A DNA stretch of 64,000 bases from Jeongeupia sp. HS-3. GTDB lineage: Bacteria; Pseudomonadota; Gammaproteobacteria; Burkholderiales; Chitinibacteraceae. A program made the translations under genes and the position numbers. Shown here one piece after another: positions 1 to 9,090 of this stretch (its first letter is position 1; the number at the start of each line of letters is the position of its first letter). The notes below the pieces were generated by a model. That model saw only the letters and a program-made list of their open reading frames with translations. It was not told the origin of the DNA and did no database searches. The stretch is from positions 2,666,001-2,730,000 of the forward strand of contig NZ_AP024094.1 of the NCBI RefSeq assembly GCF_015140455.1, given 5' to 3'.

Positions 1-1
1 C

Positions 2-349
2 CGCGAGTTCGATTCGGTCTTTACCGCCGACAAGCCGGTGATGTTCGCCTTCCACGGCTACCCGTGGCTGATCCATCGCCTCTGCTACCGTCGCAACGGT
101 CACGCCAACATCCATGCCCGCGGCTACAAGGAAGAGGGTTCGACCTCGACGCCGTTCGACATGGTGGTGGTCAACCAGCTCGACCGTTACAACCTGGCGA
201 TCGACGTGATCGACCGCGTGCCGAAGCTCTCCAAGATCGGCGCGCATGTACGGCAGAAGTTTGCCGACAAGCTGGTCGAGCACGGTCAGTACATTGCCGA
301 GCACGGCGACGACCTGCCGGAAGTGAAGAACTGGGTCTGGCCGTACTAA
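2..349 (+). CDS. xfp: Phosphoketolase, C-terminal fragment (cut by window edge)
   Basis: This is the last 115 codons of a gene that begins left of the window; the stop is TAA at 347-349. The translation matches the C-terminal end of the thiamine-diphosphate-dependent xylulose-5-phosphate/fructose-6-phosphate phosphoketolase family. It carries the family stretches [17 protein letters not shown] and [17 protein letters not shown] and ends with the helix that follows [15 protein letters not shown]. The family cleaves ketose phosphates to acetyl phosphate and an aldose phosphate in the cytosol. Substrate range cannot be judged from this fragment. A strong intrinsic terminator follows directly. 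Confidence 0.9.
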   Translation, partial: REFDSVFTADKPVMFAFHGYPWLIHRLCYRRNGHANIHARGYKEEGSTSTPFDMVVVNQLDRYNLAIDVIDRVPKLSKIGAHVRQKFADKLVEHGQYIAEHGDDLPEVKNWVWPY

Positions 350-391
350 GACACCGGTTTGCATCGGGGCCAGCGCCCCGGTCGGCAACTG

Positions 392-424
392 AAACAGCCC
401 GCCTCGTGCGGGCTGTTTTGTTTG
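392..424 (+). terminator. Intrinsic terminator after phosphoketolase
   Basis: A 9-bp perfect stem (394-402 with 408-416, loop CTCGT) is followed by a T-rich stretch. It lies 43 bases after the phosphoketolase stop and before the IMPase-family gene, so it should end the phosphoketolase transcript. Confidence 0.85.
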
Positions 425-475
425 GATTCGCGCTTGCCCGCGCTCCCCGCAGGCAGGCACACTGGAAGTCAACCG

Positions 476-1285
476 ATGGAGCCAGCCGTGCCCGATTCCG
501 ACCTGCTTGCCCGCATTGCCGACTGCGCCCGTGCCGTCTCGGCCACCGAAATCATGCCGCGCTTCAGGCACGTCGTCGCCCAGCGCAAGCATGACGGCAC
601 CTTGCTGACCGAGGCCGACCTCGCCAGCCAGGCCTATTTGACCCGCGAGCTGCCGCTGATCGCGCCCTATCCGGTGCTCGGCGAGGAGATGTGCGCGGCC
701 GAACAGAAGGCGCTGTTCGCCGCCAATCCCGACGGTTTATGGGTCGTCGACCCGATCGACGGCACCACCAATTTTGCCCACGGCCTGCCTTTTTTCTCGG
801 TATCGATCGCGCTGGTGCGCCATGGCCGCAGCGAGCTGGGCGCCGTCTACCTGCCGGTACTCGACGAGTGCTTTACCGCCCGGCGCGGCCACGGCGCGTG
901 GCTCAACGGCGAACGGCTCGAAGCCCCGGCCGAACCGACGCGGATCGCCGAATCGGTTGCCGCGCTCGAGCCCAAGTATCTGGGCGGCCATCTGCCGACA
1001 CGCATCGTCACCGTCGCGCCGTTCGCCAGCCAGCGCAACTATGGCGCCGCCACCGTCGACTGGTGCTACCTCGCCGCCGGGCGTTTCGATCTGATGCTGC
1101 ACGGCGCCCAGAAGCTGTGGGACTACGCCGCCGGCGCGCTGATCGCCGAGGAAGCCGGATGCTCACTCGGCACGCTCAAGCGCCGCGATTACTGGCACTG
1201 CGACGTCTGGAGCCGCTCCGCCGTGGCCGCCCGCCACCCGAAGTCATTCGAGAGCTGGTATCAATGGGCGACGCAGAACCGCTGA
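476..1285 (+). CDS. Inositol monophosphatase family phosphatase
   Basis: A protein of 269 residues from the FIG/IMPase superfamily of Mg2+-dependent, Li+-sensitive phosphatases. The metal-binding elements are all visible: GEE near residue 70, DPIDGTTNF at 92-100, and the second signature WDYAAGALIAEEAG near residue 215. The fold is shared by inositol monophosphatase, histidinol-phosphatase and 3'-phosphoadenosine-5'-phosphate phosphatase, so the substrate is not fixed by sequence. I chose ATG 476 because GGAAG lies about 8 bases upstream; GTG 488 is an alternative. The reading frame stays open upstream, but that part runs through the phosphoketolase terminator and is not credible as protein. 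It is probably a single-gene unit. Confidence 0.88.
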   Translation: MEPAVPDSDLLARIADCARAVSATEIMPRFRHVVAQRKHDGTLLTEADLASQAYLTRELPLIAPYPVLGEEMCAAEQKALFAANPDGLWVVDPIDGTTNFAHGLPFFSVSIALVRHGRSELGAVYLPVLDECFTARRGHGAWLNGERLEAPAEPTRIAESVAALEPKYLGGHLPTRIVTVAPFASQRNYGAATVDWCYLAAGRFDLMLHGAQKLWDYAAGALIAEEAGCSLGTLKRRDYWHCDVWSRSAVAARHPKSFESWYQWATQNR

Positions 1286-1466
1286 GAATCGTATTCATTA
1301 GGCGGCTGCGCCTTCGCATTTTGCCCCCGTCCGATGCTCGACATCTTCGTGGACCCCATGTCCACTCCGGTGTCTGCGCTTCGGGCGGAGCCAAACTGCA
1401 TCGGCTCGCTCATCTACTGAAAACGATTCCGGCTTGGATAGGTGCGGACAAGATCTCCCTTCGTCG

Positions 1467-2849
1467 CTAAAGCACCTTGCCCGGATTCATGATCCCCTGC
1501 GGATCCAGCGCCGCCTTGATGGTGCGCATCAGGCTCAGTTCGATCTCGCTGCGGTACAGCGGCAGCTGATCGCGCTTGAGCTGGCCGACGCCGTGCTCGG
1601 CGCTGATCGTGCCCTGATGCCTGGCGACGATCTCGTAGACGATGGCGTTTACTGCCGGCTCCTGCTCGTACACGCCTTTGGAGAGATCGCCGAGGAAGAC
1701 GTTGTAGTGCAGGTTGCCGTCGCCGACATGGCCGAAGGCGACCAGATCGAGATCCGGATAGGCCGCAGCCAGCGCGGCTTCGGCCTCACGCATGAACGCC
1801 GGGATGTGCGACACCGGCACCGCGATATCGTGCTTGATGCTCACGCCGCGACGGCGCTGCGATTCGGGGATGTGCTCGCGCAGTCGCCAGAAATCGCGTG
1901 CCTCGGTCACGCTTTGCGCCAGCAACACATCCTCGTGCCCCAGCGCGAACAGCGCTTCGGCCAGCCGCTCGGTCAGCGCCATCGCCTCGCCGCCGTCCGA
2001 CAGCTCGACCAGCACCGCCCACGGCGGCAATACGTCGAACGGTTGCGGCAGTTCGGGGCAATGCTCGGCCAGCAGTTCCCAGCAGCGGCGCGAGATCAGC
2101 TCGAACGAGGTCACGCGCTCGCCGACCTGATCCTGCAGGCCGCGCAGCAAGGTCACCGCCGCCTCGGGCGTAGCCAGCGCGACCAAGGCGGTCGCCTGTG
2201 CCGATAGTTGCGGCGACAGTTTCAGTACCGCGGCGGTGATCACGCCGAGCGTGCCTTCGGAGCCGATGAACAGTTGCTTGAGGTCGTAACCGGTATTGTC
2301 CTTGCGCAGTCCGCGCAGCCCGTCCCAGATCGTGCCGTCGGCCAGCACCACTTCAAGGCCGAGGGTCAGCTCGCGCATATTGCCGTAGTGCAGCACATTG
2401 ACGCCGCCGGCATTGGTCCCGAGCGCGCCGCCGATCCGCGCCGAGCCGACCGCGCCCCAGTCGGCCGCGAACAGCCGCCCGGCACCACGCGCGGCGGCCT
2501 GCACGTCGGCGACGACGGCACCGGCTTGGGCGGTGATCGTGTTGTTGTCGGCATCGACCGCCAGCACGCGGTTCATCCGCTCCAGCGACAGCACGATGGC
2601 CGTGCCGCTGTCGTCCGGGGTCGCCGCACCGCAATTGCCGGTGTTGCCGCCCTGCGGCACCACCGGGACGCGGTGCGCATGCGCCAGCTGCATCACCGCC
2701 GAGACCTCCGCGGTCGAACGCGGTCGCACCACCGCCAGCGCCGCGCCGTGGTAGCGACGGCGGTTGTCGAGCAGATAGCCGTCGATCTGCGCGCCGGTGA
2801 GGATGCCGGCCGGGTCGAGCAAGGCGGCGAGTTCGGTCATGAACGACAT
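1467..2849 (-). CDS. FAD-linked oxidase (GlcD/D-2-hydroxyacid dehydrogenase type)
   Basis: A protein of 460 residues with the layout of GlcD, D-lactate dehydrogenase and D-2-hydroxyglutarate dehydrogenase: an N-terminal PCMH-type FAD domain (VPVVPQGGNTGNCG near residue 60, GSEGTLGVIT near 190) and a C-terminal oxidase domain with GHVGDGNLHYN and SAEHGVGQLKR. The end, NPGKVL, is typical of the family. It probably oxidises a D-2-hydroxyacid and passes electrons to quinone or an electron-transfer protein; the substrate is not determinable. The start at 2849 is chosen because GGAG lies 6-9 bases upstream; an in-frame ATG 18 bases earlier has no such site. A strong hairpin lies between this gene and the upstream thrB, which reads in the same direction. 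Confidence 0.88.
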   Translation of the reverse strand: MSFMTELAALLDPAGILTGAQIDGYLLDNRRRYHGAALAVVRPRSTAEVSAVMQLAHAHRVPVVPQGGNTGNCGAATPDDSGTAIVLSLERMNRVLAVDADNNTITAQAGAVVADVQAAARGAGRLFAADWGAVGSARIGGALGTNAGGVNVLHYGNMRELTLGLEVVLADGTIWDGLRGLRKDNTGYDLKQLFIGSEGTLGVITAAVLKLSPQLSAQATALVALATPEAAVTLLRGLQDQVGERVTSFELISRRCWELLAEHCPELPQPFDVLPPWAVLVELSDGGEAMALTERLAEALFALGHEDVLLAQSVTEARDFWRLREHIPESQRRRGVSIKHDIAVPVSHIPAFMREAEAALAAAYPDLDLVAFGHVGDGNLHYNVFLGDLSKGVYEQEPAVNAIVYEIVARHQGTISAEHGVGQLKRDQLPLYRSEIELSLMRTIKAALDPQGIMNPGKVL

Positions 2850-2865
2850 GGTCGTCTCCAAATGC

Positions 2866-2903
2866 ACATCGCCGGGGATATCGATGATATCGGCCGGCGA
2901 TGT
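2866..2903 (-). other. Strong hairpin between thrB and the FAD-linked oxidase gene
   Basis: A perfect 10-bp inverted repeat (2866-2875 with 2894-2903) encloses a second perfect 6-bp inverted repeat (GATATC at 2877-2882 and 2886-2891). It lies after the thrB stop and about 10 bases before the ribosome-binding site of the next gene. There is no T tract on the minus strand, so it is not a typical intrinsic terminator. An RNA processing, stability or translation-control element is possible. Confidence 0.6.
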
Positions 2904-2923
2904 CGGTCGGTCAGGGGCGGTGT

Positions 2924-3862
2924 TTACAGCCAGAAATCGCTGCGCCCGGCGTGCAGGCCAAGCACGCGCTGGAAATGCGCCGGATCCTTGGCGAAGGTCA
3001 TTTCGCCGGCGGCGGGCTTATGGAAATCATACAGCCGCGATACCCAGAAGCGGATCGCCGCGGCGCGCAGCATCAGCGGCCAGGCGTCGGTTTCGGCTGG
3101 CTCGAACGGCCGCACACTCTGGTAGCCGGTCAGCAGCGCACGGGCACGTTCGGCGTCGATATCGCCATTCTCTTCGACACACCAGTCGTTCAGCGTGATC
3201 GCCACGTCGTACAGCAGCACATCGTTGCAGGCGTAGTAGAAATCGATAAAGCCGCCGACGCGATCGCCATCCATCAAGGCATTGTCGCGAAACAGGTCGG
3301 CGTGGATCACCCCGGCGGGCAGGTGATCAAAACGGTGCTGCGCCTGCAGCGCGATCTCGGCCTGCAGTTGCGCAGCATCGGCCTCGCCCATGAAGCCATA
3401 GACCTCGGCCGCGGTCTGCGCCCACCAGCTCGGGCCACGCGGATTGGCCATCCGCCCGGCATAGTGACGCGCAGCCAGATGCATCTGTGCCAGCATCTCG
3501 CCCACCTGACGGCACTGCGCGGCGTTCGGGTGATCGATCACCGCGCCGGGCAGGCAGTTGACCAGCAGCGTCGGCTTGCCGTTCAGCGTATCGACATTGG
3601 CATCATCGAGATTGGCAATCGGCGCGGCGACGGCAATGCCGTGCTGCGCCAGATGCGCGAGCAGATTGACGTAGTAAGGCAGCTCGTCATGCTTGAGCGT
3701 CTCGAACAGCGTCAGCACGTAACGGCCATGTGTGGTCGTGACGAAGTAATTGGTATTGGTAATGCCGGCGGCAATGCCCTTGAGCTCAACAAGGCTGCCG
3801 ATCGAATAGCGCTTCAGAAAAACGCTCAGATCGTCGGGCGTGACGGTAGTAAAGACGGACAT
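2924..3862 (-). CDS. thrB: Homoserine kinase, aminoglycoside-phosphotransferase fold
   Basis: A protein of 312 residues matching the ThrB type found in beta- and gammaproteobacteria, which has the APH/choline-kinase fold rather than the GHMP fold. The N-terminal part carries ITNTNYFVTT (nucleotide loop). The catalytic core GVIHADLFRDNALMDG near residue 190 and the following GFIDFYYA supply the catalytic Asp, Asn and metal-binding Asp. It phosphorylates L-homoserine with ATP in threonine biosynthesis. It heads a minus-strand unit with the FAD-linked oxidase downstream, and the DUF2782 gene lies about 80 bases upstream in the same direction. The order thrB, DUF2782, LOG protein, divergent polA recurs in Neisseriales, from memory. 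Confidence 0.93.
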   Translation of the reverse strand: MSVFTTVTPDDLSVFLKRYSIGSLVELKGIAAGITNTNYFVTTTHGRYVLTLFETLKHDELPYYVNLLAHLAQHGIAVAAPIANLDDANVDTLNGKPTLLVNCLPGAVIDHPNAAQCRQVGEMLAQMHLAARHYAGRMANPRGPSWWAQTAAEVYGFMGEADAAQLQAEIALQAQHRFDHLPAGVIHADLFRDNALMDGDRVGGFIDFYYACNDVLLYDVAITLNDWCVEENGDIDAERARALLTGYQSVRPFEPAETDAWPLMLRAAAIRFWVSRLYDFHKPAAGEMTFAKDPAHFQRVLGLHAGRSDFWL

Positions 3863-3942
3863 GATTTTTCAGCGCTGCACGGTCGAATCAGGGGCGGAGT
3901 GTACGCAAGCGCGCCGGCGCAGACGAGCACCGGCGGTCACGC

Positions 3943-4308
3943 TTACCAGGAAAACAATACCCATTGCGGCACCGACAAGCGGACACCGCCCGAATCGGCG
4001 TTATCGATCTGGACAAACTGGCCATTGCCTTCATGGTCGTACAGGGTATAAGGCTCGCCGACCTTGGGCGTGACCTTCATCATGTAGAGCTTGCCGTTCA
4101 GGCGATACTCGGCGACGGTCGCATCGGCCTTCTCGACAATGCGCACTTCGGGCTCGCCCACCGGCTTGCTGGCCTTGGGTTTGACCACCGGCGGCAGTTG
4201 CTCGGCCGGCACCGATTGCGGCGGCGGCGGCGGCGGATCGAGCGGCGGCAGTTCGGCCAGCGCGGCCGTACTTGCCAACAGCGCCAGACTGCACAGCATC
4301 GTTTTCAT
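3943..4308 (-). CDS. DUF2782 family exported protein
   Basis: A small protein of 121 residues with a Sec signal peptide (Met-Lys start, hydrophobic LCSLALLASTAALA, cleavage near residue 18), then a proline-rich linker with six consecutive prolines and a compact C-terminal domain typical of DUF2782 (VRIVEKADATVAEYRLNGKLY, with the family's YMMKV and PYTLYD stretches). It is predicted to be periplasmic; the function is unknown. The neighbours thrB and the LOG-family gene read in the same direction, and this gene is commonly found beside thrB and polA in related genomes. Confidence 0.82.
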   Translation of the reverse strand: MKTMLCSLALLASTAALAELPPLDPPPPPPQSVPAEQLPPVVKPKASKPVGEPEVRIVEKADATVAEYRLNGKLYMMKVTPKVGEPYTLYDHEGNGQFVQIDNADSGGVRLSVPQWVLFSW

Positions 4309-4372
4309 GATGGACTCCCCTTGGCCCGGCGGGCCTGTTGTCCGCCCATTCTACCCAAAGCACCGCCCGGCC

Positions 4373-5107
4373 TCACAGGCTGAACTGCATTTCGCGCTCG
4401 GCAGGCGACATCTCGAAGCCACGGCTCTCGAAGAAGCGGAAGATCGCTTCGACGATCTCGGCCGGATCGTCGATCAGCTGCACCAGTTGCAGATCGGCCG
4501 CCGCAATCATGCCATCGGCGACCAGCCGCTCGCGAAACCAGTCGACCAGGCCTCGCCAGAACTCGCTGCCGACGAGAATGACCGGGAATTTGTGCGATTT
4601 ACCGGTCTGCATCAGCGTCAGCGCCTCGCTCAATTCATCCAGCGTGCCAAAGCCGCCGGGCATGACCACGTAGGCGCTGGCGTGCTTGACGAACATCACC
4701 TTGCGGGCGAAGAAGTGGCGGAAGCTCTGGCTGACGTCCTGATACGGGTTGTTGCTCTGCTCGTGCGGCAGCTGGATGTTCAGCCCGACCGAGGGACTGG
4801 CACCGTAATAGGCACCCTTGTTCGCCGCTTCCATCAAGCCCGGCCCGCCGCCGGAGATCACCGAAAATCCCGCATCCGACAAGCGCCGGGCGATCTCCTC
4901 GGTGCGTTTATAATAGGCGTGGTCGGGCCCGATCCGCGCCGAACCGAAAATCGACACCGCCGGCTGTATTCTTTGCAGGCGTTCGGTGGCCTCGACGAAC
5001 TCGGCCATGATCTCGAACACCCGCCACGCCTCGCGCGCGCGCGTTCCCTGATGCTCGGCATCGATCTCCGGATCGGCCAATTGTGGCAGCTTGTCCTTGA
5101 GCTTCAT
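4373..5107 (-). CDS. LOG family / TIGR00730 Rossmann-fold nucleosidase
   Basis: A protein of 244 residues with both hallmark motifs of the LOG family: GGGPGLMEAANKGAY in the first half and PGGFGTLDE in the second. Family members hydrolyse nucleoside 5'-monophosphates to a base and ribose 5-phosphate (cytokinin-activating or nucleotide-salvage activity). It is larger than the short plant LOG type because of an N-terminal helical extension (about residues 1-60). It is cytoplasmic. The gene is divergent from polA with about 70 bases between the two starts. Confidence 0.88.
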   Translation of the reverse strand: MKLKDKLPQLADPEIDAEHQGTRAREAWRVFEIMAEFVEATERLQRIQPAVSIFGSARIGPDHAYYKRTEEIARRLSDAGFSVISGGGPGLMEAANKGAYYGASPSVGLNIQLPHEQSNNPYQDVSQSFRHFFARKVMFVKHASAYVVMPGGFGTLDELSEALTLMQTGKSHKFPVILVGSEFWRGLVDWFRERLVADGMIAAADLQLVQLIDDPAEIVEAIFRFFESRGFEMSPAEREMQFSL

Positions 5108-5179
5108 CGCGCGCGTCCTCGCCCTTGCTTACAAACGAGTATAGCCACGCCCCACCGGGCGGTGGCTTGCGGATATGCC

Positions 5180-7975
5180 ATGCCCACCCTGCTTCTGATC
5201 GACGGTTCGTCCTACCTGTACCGCGCCTTCCACGCCATCCGCGATCTGTCCGCACCCGACGGTACGCCGACCAACGCGATCTACGGCTTCATCAATATGC
5301 TCAAGAAGCTGCGCGCCACCACGCCGGCCGACTACATCGCCTGCGTGTTCGACGCCAAGGGCAAGACCTTCCGCGACGATCTCTATCCCGAGTACAAGGC
5401 CAACCGCCCGAGCATGCCCGACGACCTGCGCAGCCAGATCGACCCGATCCACAAAGCCGTGGCGGCGTTTGGCGTGCCGATGCTGATCATCGACGGCGTC
5501 GAGGCCGACGACGTGATCGGCACGCTGGCGCGTCAGGCCGCGGCGCAGGGGATGACCGCGATCATGTCGACCGGCGACAAGGACATGGCGCAGCTGGTCG
5601 ACGCGCACGTGCGCATCGAGAACTCGATGACCGACGAAGTGCTCGACGAGGCCGGCGTGTTCGCCAAATTCAACGTCCGCCCGGACCAGATCGTCGACTT
5701 CCTCACCCTCAAGGGCGACGCGGTCGACAACGTTCCCGGCGTGCCCAAGTGCGGCGACAAGACCGCCGCGAAGTGGCTGGCCGAGTACGGCAGCCTCGAC
5801 GCCATCATCGCCAACGCCGGCGCCATCAAGGGCGTGGTCGGCCAGAATCTGCGCGACAGCCTGGACTGGCTGCCGAAGGCCAAGGAACTCGTCACCATCA
5901 AGACCGACGTCGATCTCGCCGCCGAACTCCCCAACGGCATCGCCGACCTCGCCCCCGGGAAAGAAGACTGGAACGCACTACACGCGCTGTTTGCGCGCTA
6001 CAACTTCCGCAACTGGCTGCGCGAAGCCGAAGCCCGGCTCGGCGCCACGCCGGCGATCCCGGCACCGGCCGGTGACCTGTTCGGCGCGCCGCTGGATGTG
6101 CCGACGGCTGCGGTCGTCGTAGCGCCTGCAGTTATCGATACGCCGGCTGCCGTACCGTTGTCCGCAGTGGCGCGAAAGTACGAAGCCATCCTCACCGATG
6201 CCCAGCTCGACGCGTGGATCGCCAGGCTGATGGCCGCTTCGGTGGTATCGCTCGACACCGAAACCAACAGCCTCGACCCGATGCGCGCCAAGATTGTCGG
6301 CATGTCGTTCTGCGTCGATGCCGGCGAAGCAGCCTATCTGCCGCTGATGCACCGCGGCACCGAGGCGCCCGAGCAACTGCCGTTCGATGCCACGCTGGAA
6401 AAACTGCGCCCGTGGCTGGAATCGGCGGCGCACAAGAAGCTCGGCCAGAACCTCAAGTACGACCAGCATGTGTTCGCCAATCACGGCATTGCGCTCAGGG
6501 GCATTAGCGATGACACGATGCTGATGAGCTACGTGCTCGCCAGCCACGAACGCCACAATATGGACGATCTGGCGCTGCGCGAACTCGGTGAAACGACGAT
6601 CAAGTACGAGGAAGTCGCCGGCAAGGGCGCCAAGCAGATCGGCTTTGACGAGGTCGGCGTCGATACCGCCACCGCCTACGCCGCCGAGGATGCCGACATC
6701 ACCTTGCGGCTGGCGGCTTCGCTGAGTGCCAAGCTCGCGCAGCAGCCGCAGCTGCAGACGCTGTACCGCGATCTCGAGATGCCGGTGCGCGAGGTGCTGT
6801 TCACGATGGAGCGCAACGGCATGCTGGTCGATGCCGACCGGCTCAACCGCCAGAGCCACACCATCGGCCTCAAACTGATCGAACTCGAACAGAAAGCCTA
6901 CGAGCTCGCCGGCCAGCCGTTCAATCTCGGCAGCCCCAAGCAGATCGGCGAAATCTTCTTCGAGAAGCTGGGCATGCCAGTGATCAAGAAAACGCCGAAA
7001 GGCGCGCCGTCGACCGACGAGGACGTGCTGACCGAGCTGGCCAAGGATTACCCGCTACCGAAGGTGCTGCTGGAAAACCGCAGCCTGTCGAAGCTCAAAT
7101 CGACGTACACCGACAAGCTGCCGCTGATGGTCAACCCCGAAACCGGGCGCGTGCATACCAACTTCAGTCAGGCCGTCGCCGCGACCGGGCGGCTGTCGTC
7201 GAACGATCCGAACCTGCAGAACATCCCTATCCGCACCGCCGAGGGCCGCAAGATCCGCGAGGCGTTCATCGCGCCGCCGGGGCACAAACTGGTGTCGGCC
7301 GACTACTCGCAGATCGAGCTGCGCATCATGGCGCACCTGTCGGGCGACAAGGCGCTGCTGAAAGCGTTTGCCGAAGGCATGGACGTCCACAAGGCGACCG
7401 CATCCGAGGTGTTCGGCGTCTCGCCCTTGGAAGTCAGCACCGAACAGCGCCGCTACGCCAAGACGATCAACTTCGGCCTGATCTACGGCATGAGCGCATT
7501 CGGCCTCGCCGCGCAGCTCGAAATCGACCGCGTCGCCGCCAAGACCTTCATCGACCGCTACTTCGCCCAGTTCCCCGGCGTCGCCGCGTATATGGAACGC
7601 ACCCGTACGCAGGCCAAGGAACAGGGTTACGTCGAAACGGTGTTCGGCCGCCGCTTGTGGCTGCCCGAGATCAAGTCGAGCAATGCCGGCCGCCGTGCCG
7701 GCGCCGAACGCGCCGCGATCAACGCACCGATGCAGGGCACCGCCGCCGACCTGATCAAGCGCGCAATGATCGCCGTCGATGCGTGGCTGCGTGATGCGAA
7801 GCTCAAAAGCCGGCTGGTGCTGCAGGTACACGATGAACTGGTGCTCGAAGTCCCCGACGACGAGCTCGAGCTGATCCGGATCGAGCTGCCGAAGAAGATG
7901 GCGCAGGTCGCCGAACTGGCCGTGCCGCTGGTGGCCGAAGTCGGCGTCGGCGGCAACTGGGACGAGGCGCACTGA
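5180..7975 (+). CDS. polA: DNA polymerase I
   Basis: A 931-residue protein with all three Pol I domains. The N-terminal 5'-3' exonuclease domain (about 1-290) starts LLLIDGSSYLYRAFHA and contains STGDKDMAQLV and LTLKGDAVDNVPG. The central 3'-5' exonuclease domain keeps the metal-binding Asp-Thr-Glu (LDTETNSLDP near residue 360), so proofreading is probably active. The C-terminal polymerase domain has motif A (SADYSQIELR), motif B (RYAKTINFGLIYG) and motif C (VLQVHDELVLEVP). The frame is open for over 1 kb upstream, but that runs antisense through the LOG and DUF2782 genes; ATG 5180 matches the family N-terminus. It repairs gaps and removes Okazaki primers. Confidence 0.97.
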   Translation: MPTLLLIDGSSYLYRAFHAIRDLSAPDGTPTNAIYGFINMLKKLRATTPADYIACVFDAKGKTFRDDLYPEYKANRPSMPDDLRSQIDPIHKAVAAFGVPMLIIDGVEADDVIGTLARQAAAQGMTAIMSTGDKDMAQLVDAHVRIENSMTDEVLDEAGVFAKFNVRPDQIVDFLTLKGDAVDNVPGVPKCGDKTAAKWLAEYGSLDAIIANAGAIKGVVGQNLRDSLDWLPKAKELVTIKTDVDLAAELPNGIADLAPGKEDWNALHALFARYNFRNWLREAEARLGATPAIPAPAGDLFGAPLDVPTAAVVVAPAVIDTPAAVPLSAVARKYEAILTDAQLDAWIARLMAASVVSLDTETNSLDPMRAKIVGMSFCVDAGEAAYLPLMHRGTEAPEQLPFDATLEKLRPWLESAAHKKLGQNLKYDQHVFANHGIALRGISDDTMLMSYVLASHERHNMDDLALRELGETTIKYEEVAGKGAKQIGFDEVGVDTATAYAAEDADITLRLAASLSAKLAQQPQLQTLYRDLEMPVREVLFTMERNGMLVDADRLNRQSHTIGLKLIELEQKAYELAGQPFNLGSPKQIGEIFFEKLGMPVIKKTPKGAPSTDEDVLTELAKDYPLPKVLLENRSLSKLKSTYTDKLPLMVNPETGRVHTNFSQAVAATGRLSSNDPNLQNIPIRTAEGRKIREAFIAPPGHKLVSADYSQIELRIMAHLSGDKALLKAFAEGMDVHKATASEVFGVSPLEVSTEQRRYAKTINFGLIYGMSAFGLAAQLEIDRVAAKTFIDRYFAQFPGVAAYMERTRTQAKEQGYVETVFGRRLWLPEIKSSNAGRRAGAERAAINAPMQGTAADLIKRAMIAVDAWLRDAKLKSRLVLQVHDELVLEVPDDELELIRIELPKKMAQVAELAVPLVAEVGVGGNWDEAH

Positions 7976-8011
7976 TCACCAGCGCGCGACACTGACCAAG
8001 CCCCGGCTTGG

Positions 8012-8569
8012 TCAGTCGATCTCGATGTCGTGCTCGTCCGCCCCCGCCTGAATCACGACCTTGCGATACGGCAGCCTGCCCGAATCGCAATTGAGCCACG
8101 CCCGGTTGAGGTTCTTCGAATGGAAAAATCCGGCCCAATGCTCGTCGGGGATACCGGCCTGTGGAATGAACCGGCAGGGGTTGTGCAATGCTTGCACGAC
8201 AACGGCGTGCATTTCCGGATCCGACCACCCCGACGGATCGAGCTGAAGTGCCACGCAGCCTTGCGTATTCCGGCATTGTGGATCGCCGCTTGAATAGGCC
8301 GGACGACACAGCAACTGCAGGTCACGCGGCGTAAAGCCTGCAAGTTCCTCGGCCGAACAAAGGCGCCAGCCTTGGGACGACACCGGTATCGGTTCGCGTT
8401 TCGCAATCCGAAACGAAGCGGTATTGCCGTTGTGACCGGCAATGGCATAGGTAATGGCATCCGACACCGCACCGCTGTGCGCATTCGGATTCTTGAACAG
8501 TTCGACCGCGCAGCCCTGAAGCAGGAGCAGTACGGCCAACACAGCGCCCAAGCGGCCGGTAAGTGACAT
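8012..8569 (-). CDS. Predicted lipoprotein of unknown function
   Basis: A 185-residue protein starting MSLTGRLGAVLAVLLLLQGC, a signal peptide ending in the lipobox LLQGC, so it should be lipidated on Cys20 and anchored in the inner or outer membrane. The mature part contains several cysteines (such as WRLCSAEE, LLCRPAY, DPQCRNTQGC and NPCRF), which suggests disulfides in the periplasm. I do not recognise the family. The start is set at 8569 because GAGGAA lies upstream and the signal peptide begins there; a 24-residue open extension upstream has no signal-like character. It converges on polA with a gap of about 35 bases. Confidence 0.65.
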   Translation of the reverse strand: MSLTGRLGAVLAVLLLLQGCAVELFKNPNAHSGAVSDAITYAIAGHNGNTASFRIAKREPIPVSSQGWRLCSAEELAGFTPRDLQLLCRPAYSSGDPQCRNTQGCVALQLDPSGWSDPEMHAVVVQALHNPCRFIPQAGIPDEHWAGFFHSKNLNRAWLNCDSGRLPYRKVVIQAGADEHDIEID

Positions 8570-8691
8570 GGGTTCCTCGCCAGGAATGAATTGTTGATCG
8601 CGCGCCATCATGCCACAGCCCGTCTTGGGGCTTTGACGCATGGCCGGCGTGGGTGAATTGTCTTAGGCTTTGCAGCAAGGAGACCAACACC

Positions 8692-9090
8692 ATGAGCAAA
8701 ACCATCCGGTCCGGCACGGTGCTGTACGCCGTGGATATCGAGCGCGTCGCGGCGTTTTACGCCGGCGTGCTCGACATGACCGTCAGCCATGCCGACGACG
8801 CGTACATCGTGCTGACCGCGCGCAGCGTCGAGCTGGTGATCCAGCGCGTACCGGCCGATATCGCCGCGACGATCACGATCGAAACGCCGCCGCGCCCACG
8901 TGCGAACACGGCGATCAAGCCGGTGTTCTTTGTCACCGATCTCGTCACCGCGCGCACCGTCGCCGCCTGCCTGGGCGGCGCGCTGCCGCCGGCCGACAAG
9001 GAATGGCGCTTCGGCGACTTCATCGTTTGCGACGGCGTCGATCCCGAAGGCAATGTCATCCAGTTCCGGGCCAGCGCGCCGATCGCCTAA
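8692..9090 (+). CDS. VOC (glyoxalase/bleomycin-resistance fold) protein
   Basis: A 132-residue protein with one vicinal-oxygen-chelate module pair: IRSGTVLYAVDIERVAAFYAGVL at the N-terminus and a C-terminal half with KPVFFVTDL and VDPEGNVIQFR, where the Asp-Pro-Glu-Gly-Asn turn is typical. Family members are metal-dependent lyases, isomerases or dioxygenases, or small-molecule binding proteins; the substrate is unknown. A very good ribosome-binding site (AAGGAG, about 9 bases before ATG 8692) fixes the start. It converges on and slightly overlaps the end of the DUF1127 gene. Confidence 0.85.
   Translation: MSKTIRSGTVLYAVDIERVAAFYAGVLDMTVSHADDAYIVLTARSVELVIQRVPADIAATITIETPPRPRANTAIKPVFFVTDLVTARTVAACLGGALPPADKEWRFGDFIVCDGVDPEGNVIQFRASAPIA

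Noticed and set aside
4091-5179. Open frame extending polA upstream by over 360 codons
   Set aside because: It runs antisense through the LOG and DUF2782 genes and lacks any family match; polA homology starts exactly at ATG 5180.
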